64,000 bases of DNA from the NCBI GenBank assembly GCA_021234155.1, contig JAJEKV010000017.1:21299449-21363448 (forward strand), written 5' to 3'. Of this stretch, positions 23,456 through 35,574 are shown one piece after another. The DNA comes from Isoetes taiwanensis (lineage: Eukaryota > Streptophyta > Lycopodiopsida > Isoetales > Isoetaceae). Numbering within the stretch: the first letter of the stretch is position 1; the number at the start of each line of letters is the position of its first letter. The notes under the pieces were generated by a model. That model saw only the letters and a program-made list of their open reading frames with translations. It ran no database searches and was not told where the DNA came from. The translations under genes were made by a program, and so were the position numbers.

Positions 23456-24819
23456 AACTGGTAGGATAGAGTAGGAGAAGATATCTAGCTCAAGAGAACG
23501 TTGATAAATGAAATGTGAGAAGATGTAGAATAAATAGGAGTCGTGAGGTGAAGCGTACCTATCCAAGGAATGTCGGTTCTATTGCGTATCGCAATAGAAC
23601 CATGGCATTTTGTATATTTATACATGCCTGATTTTCTAAGTACTTGAAGTCTGATTATGTGATGTAATTTGTTGTTAAACAACGTGTTTTTGTTTATGTA
23701 TCAAAAGTGATGGTTCAGGTAATTGCTTACCTAAGTTTGTTTATCATGTAATGGTGCAATTTCTGATTTTGTTATTTATATTGTAAGCTGTTGGAATATT
23801 TTGTCTGCATTGATTTATCTCAGTATAGTTTAGGTTCTTTTATGACCCTCCTATCCCTTGATTTCCTGGGCAGAGTATTCCTCTGCCCATCCCCCACTAA
23901 TTTGTTTGCTACATTTGCAGCATGGGCATTTGGAAGTGGCCAATCTTGGCTGCAGGGGTTCATTTATCCTCACTCCATCTTGTAAAACTGACATGCAATG
24001 GTTTTGTAGGCAATATGTATTGGCTGCTCAAACAAAAAACAGTGCATAAATGTAAGTGTTCCTCTTGATTTTGTTGATTTTAGACAAAATCTACAACTTG
24101 ACAGAAATTTGATGTGCCATTGGGGTCCAAGTGCAAACCATGGAGGTCATCTGCTGCAGCAGCAAGGGCATCTACTGCACCATTGAAGGACACATGCCCA
24201 ACCCATTTTGGATGAAGCATGTGCCAAGAAGGCTCTGTTGTGCACCATAATGGTTGGGCACCTCACCAAAGAGGGCGAGCAGGTCCCAAAAACTATCACC
24301 ATCTGGACCATGATATCACCATTAAGGTAAAAAACCTGCCTTTGGCTCCACTTTTCCTTCACGACAACGAAATTTGGGAAAAAAAAGTGACATATTGTTC
24401 GTTAGCAATTGAAACAAACTATGCATCCAAAAAATTCTGTAATTTGCCTACTTTGGGCACTTATTTTTGCAGAATCAAGTGACCGTAAACCGTTTTTGGG
24501 CACTCTCCTTAGGGAGAAGCATCATTTTGGGCATGTATGTGTCTTTGGGAAGACCGGCGCTTAGAAATAAAGATGCGTGTGCTTATTCTTCTGAATTCAG
24601 ATCAGACGGGATTTATGGATTGCACATGTCAAGCATCCTTGATTTTCATTGCTTCCGAAGGATAAGCTTCCTATCTCTCAAGGAGAAGAAAAACTTTCTG
24701 TGATTAAAATCCAACAACAAAATTAACTCTTGAAACATTATACTTGTTACTAGGTTTTGCCAAGAAAATGCTTTCAGTTTACCGATTTAATCATTATTTC
24801 ATTTTATCAAAAAGAAGTA
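23456..24819. other. Spacer without recognised genes
   Basis: No protein family recognised. The short frames present have no domain features. Confidence 0.3.
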
Positions 24820-26500
24820 TTTGAAGTGTAGTTGAATTTGTAGATTTCCTTGAATTTGTAGAATTTGCATCTGAAGTTGATTGAGAGGAACTTGCGGTTG
24901 AATTTGTAGATTTTCCTAAAATTGTAGAATTTGCACCGAAGGTGATTGAGAGGAACCAAGGAAAGGCGATTTGGCATGACATTGGGAAGGCCGGGAAGAG
25001 CGGCTTAAGCCATCCAAGATCTGGCGACATCTTTTTATGCTTGGTCTCTGTTCAACATCGGGATGGGCACAAAGCAAGCCCGGGGACAACATAACTCTCA
25101 TCCGCTCAACATCATTATAATGTGATTGAAGTCCGGCATCGGAACTCCAAAGCGGGTCATTCTTCATTTGTGCTTGCCAAACCCATTCCAAAAAAATAAA
25201 TATTCTTGATTCTCCCATGGCATGCTAAGAACATGTTTTCCACATGCCATCTCCGGAAGGATACCATAATAGCGTATATATCGATTTAACACTAGCTCTA
25301 CCCATCCGGGCTAGTTCTCGATGCGATGTAGCCAAGGGTACCGCCATTGTCATTGTTTGTTGAGTGGTTTGCATGAGTCTTGAAAGTCCAAAATCTCCCA
25401 AACGCGTGCCACAAAGTTGTCATCTAACAAAGACATTTGCAGCCTTGATATCTCTATGTATAATTCTTTGTTCCCATAAGAATGCCAACCCCTCTGCCAC
25501 TCCCTTGCTATCTCATACCTCGGCCCCATGTCAAAAGATCGGTGCGATGAAAATAAATGCTGATTCGGACTCCCATTTGGCATGTACCAGGGATCAATTT
25601 TTCATGCCGATGGCACTTGCCTCTTAATCTAACTACATTTTTATGCCTAAGAAGACCTATAACAGAAAGCTCGCTAAAATTGTTGATGCCCTTCAATCGA
25701 CATCACCTTCAACGCCACTTCAGTTTTATCACTAGGCAATATCCTTTATAAACACTCCCATATCCCCCTTTCCGATCATCGCTGGCTAAATCCAATCGGT
25801 GGTCAAATGGCGCAGATCTGCATAGCTAAACCTTGAAAAATGAGATTCTACACGCTTAGAATTCCATTGTGGTGGCGAGTTGAGCAAAAGTTTCCTTCTC
25901 TTGAGGCGGGCAAAGCAAGCAACAAAGAAGAGCAACAAAGAACTGAACAACAAGAAGAACTATGGCGAGTGGAACAAGAAGAAGTGCAAGCTTTGGGGAG
26001 AAGAAGGAATCTATGACTTGTGGCGATGAAGGAGAAGAAGATGGCGATGGAGAGGAAGATGGCGATGAAGGAGAAGAAGATGGCGATGGAGGCTTAATGA
26101 TGGCGATGGTGATGGCGATGCGAAGAGCATTGCCACCGACATTGGCTCGCATCTAGTTCCGCTATAAGTCGAAGTAAACCCAGCGATCCATACTCGGCCG
26201 CAGCAAAGATTATCCTCACAAAGGGAATTGTTTGCCCGACCACGCGATCCCAAAGCCAGTTGTCTTTGCTATTCAGTAGTACCATTGCATTGGCTCGCAT
26301 CCCAAACCGCAATCTTTGAGCACCCATTCCACAATAACCATATTTGCCGCAACCTGATTAGCTTCACAAAGAGCTCCTCCAAATGCTTTCCCACATTCTT
26401 GTGTTAGGCCGCTGATTGCACCATTAAGCCAAATAAGAACAATGCAGGTTGAAATATTGAATATGTAGCATAATAACGGGGGTTTTTTGTGTTTTTGCAC
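24820..26500 (-). pseudogene. Hevein-domain receptor-like kinase, copy 2 (heavily degenerate)
   Basis: Fragments in several frames follow the order of copy 1. They are: a hydrophobic start and hevein 1 (ECGKAFGGALCEANQ) at 26509-26273; hevein 2 (NSLCEDNLCCGR) near 26220; a Ser-Pro repeat linker encoded by GATGGCGAT-type repeats at 26020-26110; a membrane span (LALLLVPLAIVLLVVQFF) near 25950-25890; kinase N-lobe (SELSVIGLLRHKNVVRLRG) at 25696-25508; and C-lobe end (HPDVEQRPSIKRCRQILDG) at 25218-24916. Many frameshifts and stops. Compared with copy 1, many CAG and CTG are CGG and CCG. The linker is longer than in copy 1. Not functional as read. Confidence 0.7.
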
Positions 26501-27647
26501 GCTTTTCACAAAGGTTTTGCTAAGATTTCATGGTGATTCAAATGGATGTACTAATCGCGCATATCTAGAGTGCACCATTTCTTGGTCGTTAATTTAGTTT
26601 TTTTTTCAATAGTCTAACATCCAAGGGCTCACAACAAAGCCCTCTTTTTATTTTAGGGGCTGAACATGCAAGCCTCGTGGATAGCATTTCTTCAATGTGT
26701 TTCTTCCAAAGCTTTCTATCTTCAATCAAGATCTCCACTTCCTTTCCCCGCTTCTATCTTTTTCCCCGTTGCTATCTTCGATCTTCCCTCCTCACCGAGT
26801 TGCAAAGCCTGTGGAATGCCCGTATTAGACAGGGAAGCAGATTTGGAAGCATCATGCCAAAGGTTGCTCATCTCTCAAGGGCGGGGCACAGGGGGGACTG
26901 TTCTAACTTACTCGATTTCCTTTGCTGGCCACGAGATTCATTACCATAAGGGGGCTTTGCCATAGTTCGTCTGTAAAAGGCCTCCATTCAAATCTGTTTT
27001 CGAGGAGGACACAAGGGCGGCTTTTGCACTCGAAGAAAAATCACGGCAAAAGCGAGCAATCGGTCCCAAATCTCTCCTTGATGCGTCTTCCTCTCTATCT
27101 AATGTAAGTCCTCTGTTTTATTTTTTGTTCATGCGAAATAAAGGCGATTCGCCACCTTGCTCCTATTACGTTGCATCATGCACGCTCTGCTCATCGCCTC
27201 ACTTCTTACACGCTAATTGCACATAAAATGGTGCACGCATTTGGGAACCTACATTCATCCCAAACCGCCACATTCTTCCTTGCACGAACCGGGCGCGCCA
27301 ATCTAGTTAGGCTCCTTTCCAAATCCACCTCTTGCCTTCGGGATCGCACCAAGATCCCGTGGTTGGCTCCTCAATCCCACCGATGCTTCGTGTAGGCATC
27401 CAGATGCCGTTACCTACCACGCATTTAGGGTTCTTAAAAATCACGTCATATTCTTCTATTTTTTGTAGCACATTTCTGCATTTTTACGGTTCTTCATCAT
27501 ATTTCGCATTGTGCTCTGCATCTAGGGTTCTTAAAAAAAATGAGGTCAAATTCTTTCAATTTCTATTTAGGTGGAGCTACTTCTTGCAGTGTTCATCTTG
27601 GACGGTCAGGCCGGGATTAATGAGGGCAAATCACGTGGCATCATTAT
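26501..27647. other. Spacer without recognised genes
   Basis: Open frames at 26666-26965 (+) and 27171-27395 (+) have no recognisable features. The region is CpG-richer than its neighbours around 27170-27400. Confidence 0.3.
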
Positions 27648-28232
27648 TGCAATGAGACATTTATTATTTGGGGAGCCAAGGATCATCATCGCATTCCTTA
27701 TTATCTATTTTGATTTTGGCCACTTTAATTGAAAACAAATCAATCACTTTGGTCTTGGCCACCGTTTGAAAACAAAAGATGGATCAAGGATATCTTTGAA
27801 CACTTATCCAACCCGAGGAAGTAGTGGTCGCCGAGTGTGCCACCACAAATTGTTAACGTGGAAATGTTGTTCGCATCATTATTATTTACCGGCCAAATCA
27901 TAGGCATCATTATTGCAATGACACATTTATTATTTAGGGAGCCAAGACATTGTATCCCGGGTAAGGATCATCATCTCATTCCTTATTATTTATTTTTTGA
28001 TTTTGGCCACCTAATTGAAAACAAATCAATCACTTTGGTCTTGGCCACCGGATTGAAAACAAAAGATGGAGCAAGGATATCTTTGAAACAGGTTATCCAA
28101 CCTGAGGAAGTAGTGGTCGCTGAGTGTGCCACCACAACATACACAGTTGTTTATTGTTGCGTGGAAATGTTCTGCTTCATTATTATTTACCTTGGTTTCT
28201 TCAAAGTCCTACTACAGCAAAGATTTCTATGA
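27648..28232 (+). repeat. Tandem duplication of a coding-like segment, about 260 bp
   Basis: 27648-27855 and 27908-28137 are homologous (CATTTATTATTTRGGGAGCC, GATTTTGGCCAC, AAACAAATCAATCACTTTGG). In the second copy an open frame reads FGHLIENKSITLVLATG...AECATTTYTVVYC. The first copy is frameshifted. The family is not recognised. Differences again include CTG versus CCG. Confidence 0.6.
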
Positions 28233-29769
28233 CATATGTTTTTTCACATTTGATTGCTTTTTGAGCAAGAATTTATATATACAAGAATTTAGCGCCGGCA
28301 GAGCCGGCGCCATAGGCATTCCTGAAGGTCAAACCCCAGTGGGATCAATTTTCATATATGAATGTTGATATGGTTAAATTTTCAAGTTCGTTCTAGTTAA
28401 TTCTTTGTCACTTGCAGTTTGGCCTGATATGAAAGATGAGCACGATGAATTTGGCTTAACTTTTTAGCCTCTAGGCGCGCAAGTGAAATGGCTAGATTTG
28501 TGATATTCAGTCTATTAGGAATATGAGTGTATCTATTATGCAAAATTAGAGTAATTCCATCACAAGAATGTGTTGTTTTATTGTTAAGATGACAGGCTAG
28601 AGATGATTAAGTCTTAACATAGAATTACGCAATGAATTTGCTCAAATTTATTTTGTTGTTGAACATCATATATGTTAAATTTAAAGCAAAGAGATGATGG
28701 CAATATTTATTTTGAAATTGAAAATGTTGAGTGGTGACATAAAATCCTACAAATCACAAATTGAGATTCCACTCTTACAGTTTTAATACTCATATAGATC
28801 AAGACATTTGTTATTAGAATTCATATTCCTCAAATTGCAATCTGGAATCTATATCATGCTCCCTTGCAATGTCCCTAATGATTCATTCAATTTCTGTCCT
28901 GAGATCCTTTTTTTCTTGCTCAATTTCTGCTTTCAAATCTGCTTTGGCCTGCTAAATTCAGTCAATTTTTTTCCACTTTGGTTCTCTTGAAAATCTGTTG
29001 GCATCTCCTTCTCAGCGAGTTAAAAAATATCTTTTGCATCATTCTTCCTGCTTATGATTAAGATATCGGCCCCATTTGGATGTCGAAAATGAACATGAAT
29101 TTCCATTAGGACTAGAGTTCTTTTTGGCAATGTTTTTAAGGCTTCTAAAAGTGACCTGAATGGGTGAGCGAGGAGATGAGTGTGTGTGTGTGTGACGGGA
29201 GGGATGGACAAGAGAGGTGAAGTGAATTGTTTGTCAAAACCATTAGGTCTATAAGACATATTACATTACAAACAAAAGTCTTATCATCGGGTATGAAGTT
29301 ATTACTTGTCGTTCTCTCCTTCTCATCGCCACTATCAACTCCCACAAGTCCAATATATCAATGAGAAATCTATCTACTACAATGGGTGGTATGTTTTAGA
29401 TCAAAATTAAAGCTATTCCACAAAGCCTAGTATGTTGAACAATGTATTGTTCTTAAGAACAAAAAGAGGTATTTTAGTATGTTCTTTGGCCTCTATTTCA
29501 TAACATGCCCGACATGTCACAGATACTTGTTGTACCATCTATCAACATACACATTATGCATCTTGCAAAAAAGCATGCCTTTTTGTAAAAGGTTTCCATT
29601 CAAGTGCTTCAGTTTGTATAGTGTTGGATATCTACTTCATTTGTTGAAACATCCGGCATGTCTCTCTGATATATTTACTTCATCCTTACCATTTGGAATA
29701 CATATTTAACAAAGCATCTTCTATTACGTTTGCAAATAAACGACAATGACTAAATTTATCTCTAGGTAA
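28233..29769. other. AT-rich spacer
   Basis: No gene recognised. A short GT microsatellite lies near 29180. Confidence 0.3.
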
Positions 29770-31350
29770 ATCTTCTAAAGAAAGGCACACGCACCAACAA
29801 TAATTGTAAAAGGCGTCTGATTTGGTTCTATCGATGAACCAATTTGTTGAAATGGTTGAAAGACTTTGTTAGAATCATGTTTCCTATATGCAGCGATTAC
29901 ATTGTTGCAAAAAAAAAATTGTTGAGGGATTACATGAAACCTGCTCAAGAGGTGCTCCAAACTACCACAAGTACTATAGATGTTTAGCATGGCAGATGCT
30001 ACCACATTTTCTGTCACAATCCCTCTTTCAATATAATGGAATGAACAAAGTTAATTTGTGCCTAATCTTTGTCAAGCTTAAGAATGTCCTAAGAATGGCA
30101 ATAATTATAGATTTGTTGGGCTTCATCCCTTCAAAAAGTCTGAATAGTAGGATTGCATCATTATTATGCTTTTTCTGGGCATATGCTTGAATAATAACAT
30201 CTTTCCTTTGCATTCTTACAGTCATGTTTTGAGATTCCGACAGATTTCCAACCTTGCTGTACATATTCAGCCTAGTATGATAGCTGTAATCATACTGTAA
30301 ATGCAGTAATCATTGTTGTCCATGACACCACATCTTGTTTCTCCATTTTGTGAAAGATGCTTCTTGCTTGTCCTGTATACCCACACATGCAAGACATATG
30401 TATAATGTTATTGGCAAGTATTACACCCACACATGCAATACATATATATAATGGCATGGGCAAGTATTATACCTGGAACAATTTTGGCATGGAATAGTCT
30501 ACCCCCTGCTATTTGCCACGTAAGAGTATATCCCCTGCTAGACATGTAAGAGATAAAAATGAATTATAAATGTTGGTATATGTGATCTCATTTTGACGTA
30601 CTCCATCATTCTGATAAAAAGTTGGTAAGCTTTTTTGATCTGTCCATGAAGGCAAAATGTATATGTTATGACATTCTATATTATACTGCTCTTACAGGAA
30701 AGGCTGTTGAAAACATCCCAGATACTTTGCATACTTCCACATTTTGTATACATGGTGGTAAGTGCACAAGCCACATCGTTATTAGTTTCAAATCCAGTAC
30801 CAATAATACCACAATAGATGGACTTACACTTCTCTGAAGCTGTTAAGGCAGAGCAGGCTTTGAGGAAAATTAAAAAGACAACTTTATCTAGTTTTAGTCT
30901 TTCTAGTTGATTTCGCAAAACAGTTGGAAAACCACTCTCTCATCGTCCATGGATGATAATTCTGGTGTGGATTATGCTTGCCTTTGTGACAAACCTTTGA
31001 TATGATCATAATTCCGTAATACAGAAGCATAACTAGCAGTATCCTGAGAATAATTACAAAGACAATTTTACCTGGTTTTAATCCTTCCAATCGCATTCTA
31101 TAAAATAATTGAAAAGCGTCTCTCTCATGGCCAGTGTTCATACAACCTGCAATCATGGCAGTCTATGAAAACATGTTTCTAGTCTTAAGCCACATAGATC
31201 AAAGACTAAACGAGCATCTTGTAGAGCCCCGAGCATCAGAGCTCCGTAATAGAAAAGCATAACTAGCAGCATCATGTGAATGGATGCAAATATAAATAAT
31301 GAGTTTTCGAACAGCAAGATTGAGGGAGCTATGACAACCACAATCTAGGA
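29770..31350 (-). pseudogene. Pentatricopeptide repeat (PPR) protein pseudogene
   Basis: A series of minus-strand frames (31341-31153, 31156-30884, 30918-30676, 30264-30028, 30017-29775) shows successive degenerate PPR units: MIAGCMNTGHERDAFQLFYRM, LTTMYTKCGSMQSIWDVFNS, MYSKVGNLSES, IIQAYAQKKHNNDAILLF, NMYSTCGSLEHL-like and NNVIAAYRKHDSN. Spacing is close to 35 residues per motif in places. PPR proteins bind organellar RNA, with one to two residues per motif reading a base. Stops and frame changes are too frequent for function. No intact DYW or E domain was seen at the C-terminal (left) end. Confidence 0.7.
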
Positions 31351-32745
31351 TGGCATGTTATACATGAGATCATGTGTGAAGGTCATAAAAATCCATAACA
31401 AAGCAAGACCTGCGAATTGTAGATCTATCTATGTACTGGTACAACATAAGCTTGAATTTCAGCCATTATAAGAAGATTAGCCGCTATGACTCATTATTAA
31501 AAATGTGATGAGGGCCGTTTGCTTTAATCCCCTGGTATGAAGGTTCCCAAGGCAACAGTGGAGTGGCTTGAAATTATCTTGCCATAAATCCTTTGTAGAA
31601 ACCAGCATGTCAAGGATCTCTTTCTCCAACTGTCCTTCCATTGTTCAACATGCATAATAGCTAAGATCGAGAGGAAAGATACGATTGAATGTGCTAAAAC
31701 AAAAGGGAAAGAACCGAATTTACCTAGAGCTTAAAAGCTTATTGTTACAACAGTTCGTGCTTCAGCAGGCAGCTCAGCGGCGATGGCGGAGATTGTCGGC
31801 GCCTCACAGTTGTTCCTGCAAACTGACAATAGTGCTTCAGCTGCACTTTCGGCAAGAGTATCCTACTCTCTGCAAGTGCCTAGGAAATCCAGAACCTTGC
31901 CATAAAATAGATCATAGTTCATCACCTTTCTGATAGCCCAAGATGATCCTTTGGATATGATTGTCCTGATTAAGCCTCCTAATTAAGCTTACACAAAATA
32001 GCTCCAACAAATTTGCAGCTCAGCGGAGTCTCTGCTCAACTTTGGTCTTGGGGTGGATGCCTTGAGTTCACCGCAGCGAAAGCCGAGGCCACAAAAAATC
32101 TTTATCCGCATTCTTTTATCTTTAGGGTTTTAAGATTGCTCTTCCTGGTAACTCTAGCACAAAGAGGCATGCCTGCGGCTATTCTTTCCCAAAAAAGAGG
32201 CATGTTTACTCAGGCTTCAGTGCGCCATCTAGTGGAGTAGCAACTAAAGGGGCTTGAAAGTCGATATCCGGCATACTCTGGCAGAAAAATCCATCCCCTT
32301 TGAGGACCCATCTATCTTTGATTGCTTAATTTGCTTCTTGCTTTATTCTTTTCCACTGTCGGAGGAGGCTTCTCAATCAATCGATGCCTTTTAAACCCCT
32401 TAGCTCTTTGTTGGAGCTTTGCAGAGCGTTGCAGAGATCGCCATGAAGCATGTCCTAAAGCAGTCTCCCCGGTACGTAAACAGAGGGCGCGTTTGTTAAA
32501 GATAGATAGACTGCCGGAAAAACCGTTACAAAAACTTAGATAATTCCAAAAACCAATTTTACTCTACATTTTTGCCCGGCAAATAGATATACATAATTCG
32601 AAATCGCCATTTTTGGAACCGTTTTTTTTTTTAATAATCTTATATATAGGAAGGATGGTGTTCCAACTTGTAATAGTGCTGAATGGATGTTTCTTCATTT
32701 CTCGATGTTAGGTAGAAGATTTTCCCATTTTCTTTCTACTTTAGT
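31351..32745. other. Spacer without recognised genes
   Basis: Two CAGCTCAGCGG-containing segments near 31770 and 32016 look related, but no family is recognised. Confidence 0.3.
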
Positions 32746-33070
32746 TAGGGCCCGAAGGGCCCAAAATTTTTTTTAATATAACAATCAACACACAACTACC
32801 ATTAACATTATTAACACAAACCATTGCATTTGACACATTTAAATTAAAATCCCCCTTAAACCCCCTTTGGTTTGGGTGCATATTCACACGGGGGGTTACT
32901 CCGGGCAACGAGAGCTGTCGGATGGGCATATTTGCCCTTTATTCCAAGATCTGGACCGTACATAGCGATCCTCGTTTGTGGGGTATGCATGTACAAGATT
33001 TTGTATACTGTATATTAAGATTTGCAAAATACTATAAGGTTTGAGAGAATGTACTTAATAGTGTTAATTT
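32746..33070. repeat. Dispersed repeat R1, copy 2
   Basis: Same family and orientation as 750-1068. It begins GGGCCCGAAGGGCCC at 32749, and homology ends around the TACTATAAGGTTTGAGAG segment. Confidence 0.6.
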
Positions 33071-33610
33071 TATACATGTATTGTAAATATATTGAACATA
33101 CTTTGAAATGTTGAAGCACTGAACATGATTTCGTTATGCAGAAACTAAGAACCCAGCTTAAGCCTTTAGTATTGACATTACATCAAGAGGGAAGCTATGC
33201 AACGAATGATTTTTTGTTAACCACCGAGTCCACAATTATAGCCACGATTGCCCGGTTGGAAATACTTAGGGTGCTTTCCATGGAAGGCGGACTGGATGAG
33301 GTCGGGCCCAGTCCAAAAGTATTCCTCACGATTATTTTCTAAACTAGGTTCTTAACCTCAGCCACTCTGGTTTTTCAGCTCATGGGAACATCGAACAAAC
33401 AGACGACCTTGAGGGAAGCTTGGAGGTTTTACTGTATGGGAAAGCACCCTTATTAGCTCGGATAGAATATGACCGACTCCTTGGCGAGCGACACGGTCCT
33501 TTGTGAGATCTAGGGAGAATTGGTGGAGAATGGCTTTAGCTTTGGCTTTTGCATTGGTTTTGGCAAGTTGACACAATATTGATGTATTCTTCCTACGGTG
33601 TTTTACGTAG
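33071..33610. other. Spacer
   Basis: No recognised gene. The frames present are short. Confidence 0.3.
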
Positions 33611-33775
33611 CATATATGCCGATGGACCAATTCTCTCTTGGCCTTCTTTTATGTGCCTTTGTCATCAATCTTGCTAAAAGCTCTTCATATATATGCCCGG
33701 TGGACCAATTCTCTCTTGGCCTTCTTTTATGTACCTTTGTCATCAATCTTGGTGAAAGCTCGCCAAGAACCGTGC
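33611..33775. repeat. Tandem duplication, about 79 bp x 2
   Basis: ATATATGCC-(G)ATGGACCAATTCTCTC and the following TTGGCCTTCTTTTATG...CATCAATCTTG block occur twice, at about 33611 and 33688. Confidence 0.7.
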
Positions 33776-34059
33776 GAGAGATGTTGCCTTCTTACCCACC
33801 CATGCGACTAAAGTTGCTAGTTTTCTTTAATAGGTCTTTGGTATTTCGACCCTTTTTTTTAATCTTTGGGCTCACGCTTTACTGTTATCATAATTATTTA
33901 AGTTGACCCCCACCCCCTTCCTCGTATGTATCCAAGCTATTTAGATGAACAAAAGATGTACAGTTAGTTTGTAGGGTAGAATTTTTTTATACCTTTGGGT
34001 TGTTAAGGCTTCTCTTTTCTTGTTGAATTATTTAAGTGTGTCTATTTTGGGTCAATAGC

Positions 34060-34850
34060 AAATATGGTTATTGTGGAGTCGGGTTAAGTATTGTGGTGTG
34101 GGATGCGAGCCAATGCAAGATACTACAAATAGCACCACGACTAACCGTGAGTTGTGGTAAGGAAGCAAACAATTCCACGTGGTGACAATAATTTCTGCGC
34201 ATCAAATGCGGGTATTGTGGTGTTACTTGACTTCTTGTGGGCCGGATGCGAGCCAATGCCGTAGCAATAGTCTTGCACCTTTACCATCTCCATCATCCTC
34301 AACATCTCCTTCTCCTTCATCATCATCACCATCGCTCTTGCCATTGCCTTCTTCTTCTCTTCTTCTTCCTCTTCCAAAAGCCCTTGTTTCCACTAGCCAT
34401 AGCGGTTCCTCTTCTTTGCTTGCTGCGTTCATTGTGCCTCTGCGACAATTCCTTGTTTTGCTTTGCCTCAAGAGAAGAAAACTTTTGGCTCAAACTCGCC
34501 ACCCACCCGGTGGGATTCTAAAAGCTGTGTCCAAGCTCCCTTTTCAAGGTTTAGCTATGCAGATCTGAGCATAGCCACCAAAGGATTTAGCGAGAGCCTG
34601 ATGATTGGTAAGGGCGGATATGGGAGTGTTTATAAAGGGATATTGCCTAGTGATAAAACTGAAGTGGCAGTAAAGGTGATGTCAGTAGAAGGGCATCAAC
34701 AATTTTCTGCAGAGCTTTCTGTTATAGGTCTTCTTAGGCATAAAAATTTGAGGCTGGTGTCATGAGCATGAAAAATTGATTCTGGTATATGACTACATGC
34801 CAAATGGGAGTCTGAATCAGCATTTATTTTCATCAGACCGTCATTTGACA
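34060..34850 (+). pseudogene. Hevein-domain receptor-like kinase, copy 3, 5' half (cut by Helitron)
   Basis: Order: remnants of hevein domains near 34085-34130 and 34205-34260 (CGPDASQC); a Ser/Pro linker (34270-34400); a hydrophobic span ending VLLCLKRRK; then, in another frame, WDSKSCVQAPFSRFSYADLS, the glycine loop GKGGYGSVYKG, EVAVKVM with the ATP-binding Lys, HQQFSAELSVIGLLRHKN and MPNGSLNQHLFSSD. The frame shifts near 34470 and again near 34750, where a few bases are missing after RHKN. The sequence stops at ...HLT at 34850, where a Helitron begins. The gene resumes with W at 42333. Confidence 0.75.
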
Positions 34851-34880
34851 CTAGTAACGGTGCCCAGCGTTGCTGGAGAT
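34851..34880 (-). other. Helitron 3' terminus with hairpin
   Basis: CTAGTAACGGTGC then CCAGC-GTT-GCTGG. In Helitron orientation this is hairpin, about 10 nt, then CTAG. Confidence 0.8.
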
Positions 34881-35027
34881 TAGTTGGAAACATGTAAAGC
34901 TATAAGTGAACAATGAGAAGAGAGTGCGATAATAACTTTATATGGTAAGTTAGGGAGGAATTTCATCCCATATAATCTCTTTGTAGACTACATTTGGAGT
35001 GAACCCCCTATTAATTTTTATTAGTGC

Positions 35028-35570
35028 TCCTTGTCTTGAGGTGTCTTGAATGAAAAGCTTCACTCCGTGTTGTGTTGTTGTGTGGCACGTTGCTGGGCTA
35101 TAAGGCAGCCATTATATTATGAGGTGGTTGTTAACCATTGCGTGTCATCGCCCCTCTCTGTCCCTTCTATGCCTGGCTTTTTTTTTTTTTGGGGGGGGGA
35201 GCATGAATATGTGAAGCTCTTTTAATATCCAGCAACAATGTACTATATCGGGAATATTACTTTGTTGATAGAGAGATTAACTCACATTGAAGAGATTTTT
35301 TAAGGAATTCAAGCACCCTATTGCATATGTAATGTTACAAACATAGGTCTGTCATTTTTTACATCTCGTGATTGGTGCTTCTTTGAGTCAAAATAATTCT
35401 ACCTTGGCATTTTAACAGAACAAATGTGTTAGACTTTGATTTCAAATCTATATTAGATGCTTATGAGATCCATAACTATAAACTTGCCCCAAAAATCTCA
35501 TTAAAAGCACGTTGCATTTAACAAAATAAAGTTGTCATTAACCTTTTTTTTCAGGTTTGTGATTTCTCTG
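35028..35570. repeat. Segment X, left part (shared with 52412-52965)
   Basis: About 540 bp, collinear with 52412-52965 (e.g. GAAGCTCTTTTAATATCC, CAATGTACTATATCGGG, AAAATAATTCTACCTTGGC). It lies inside the Helitron, nature unknown. It continues as the part at 36683-37702 after an intervening LINE. Confidence 0.75.
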
Positions 35571-35574
35571 GAAA

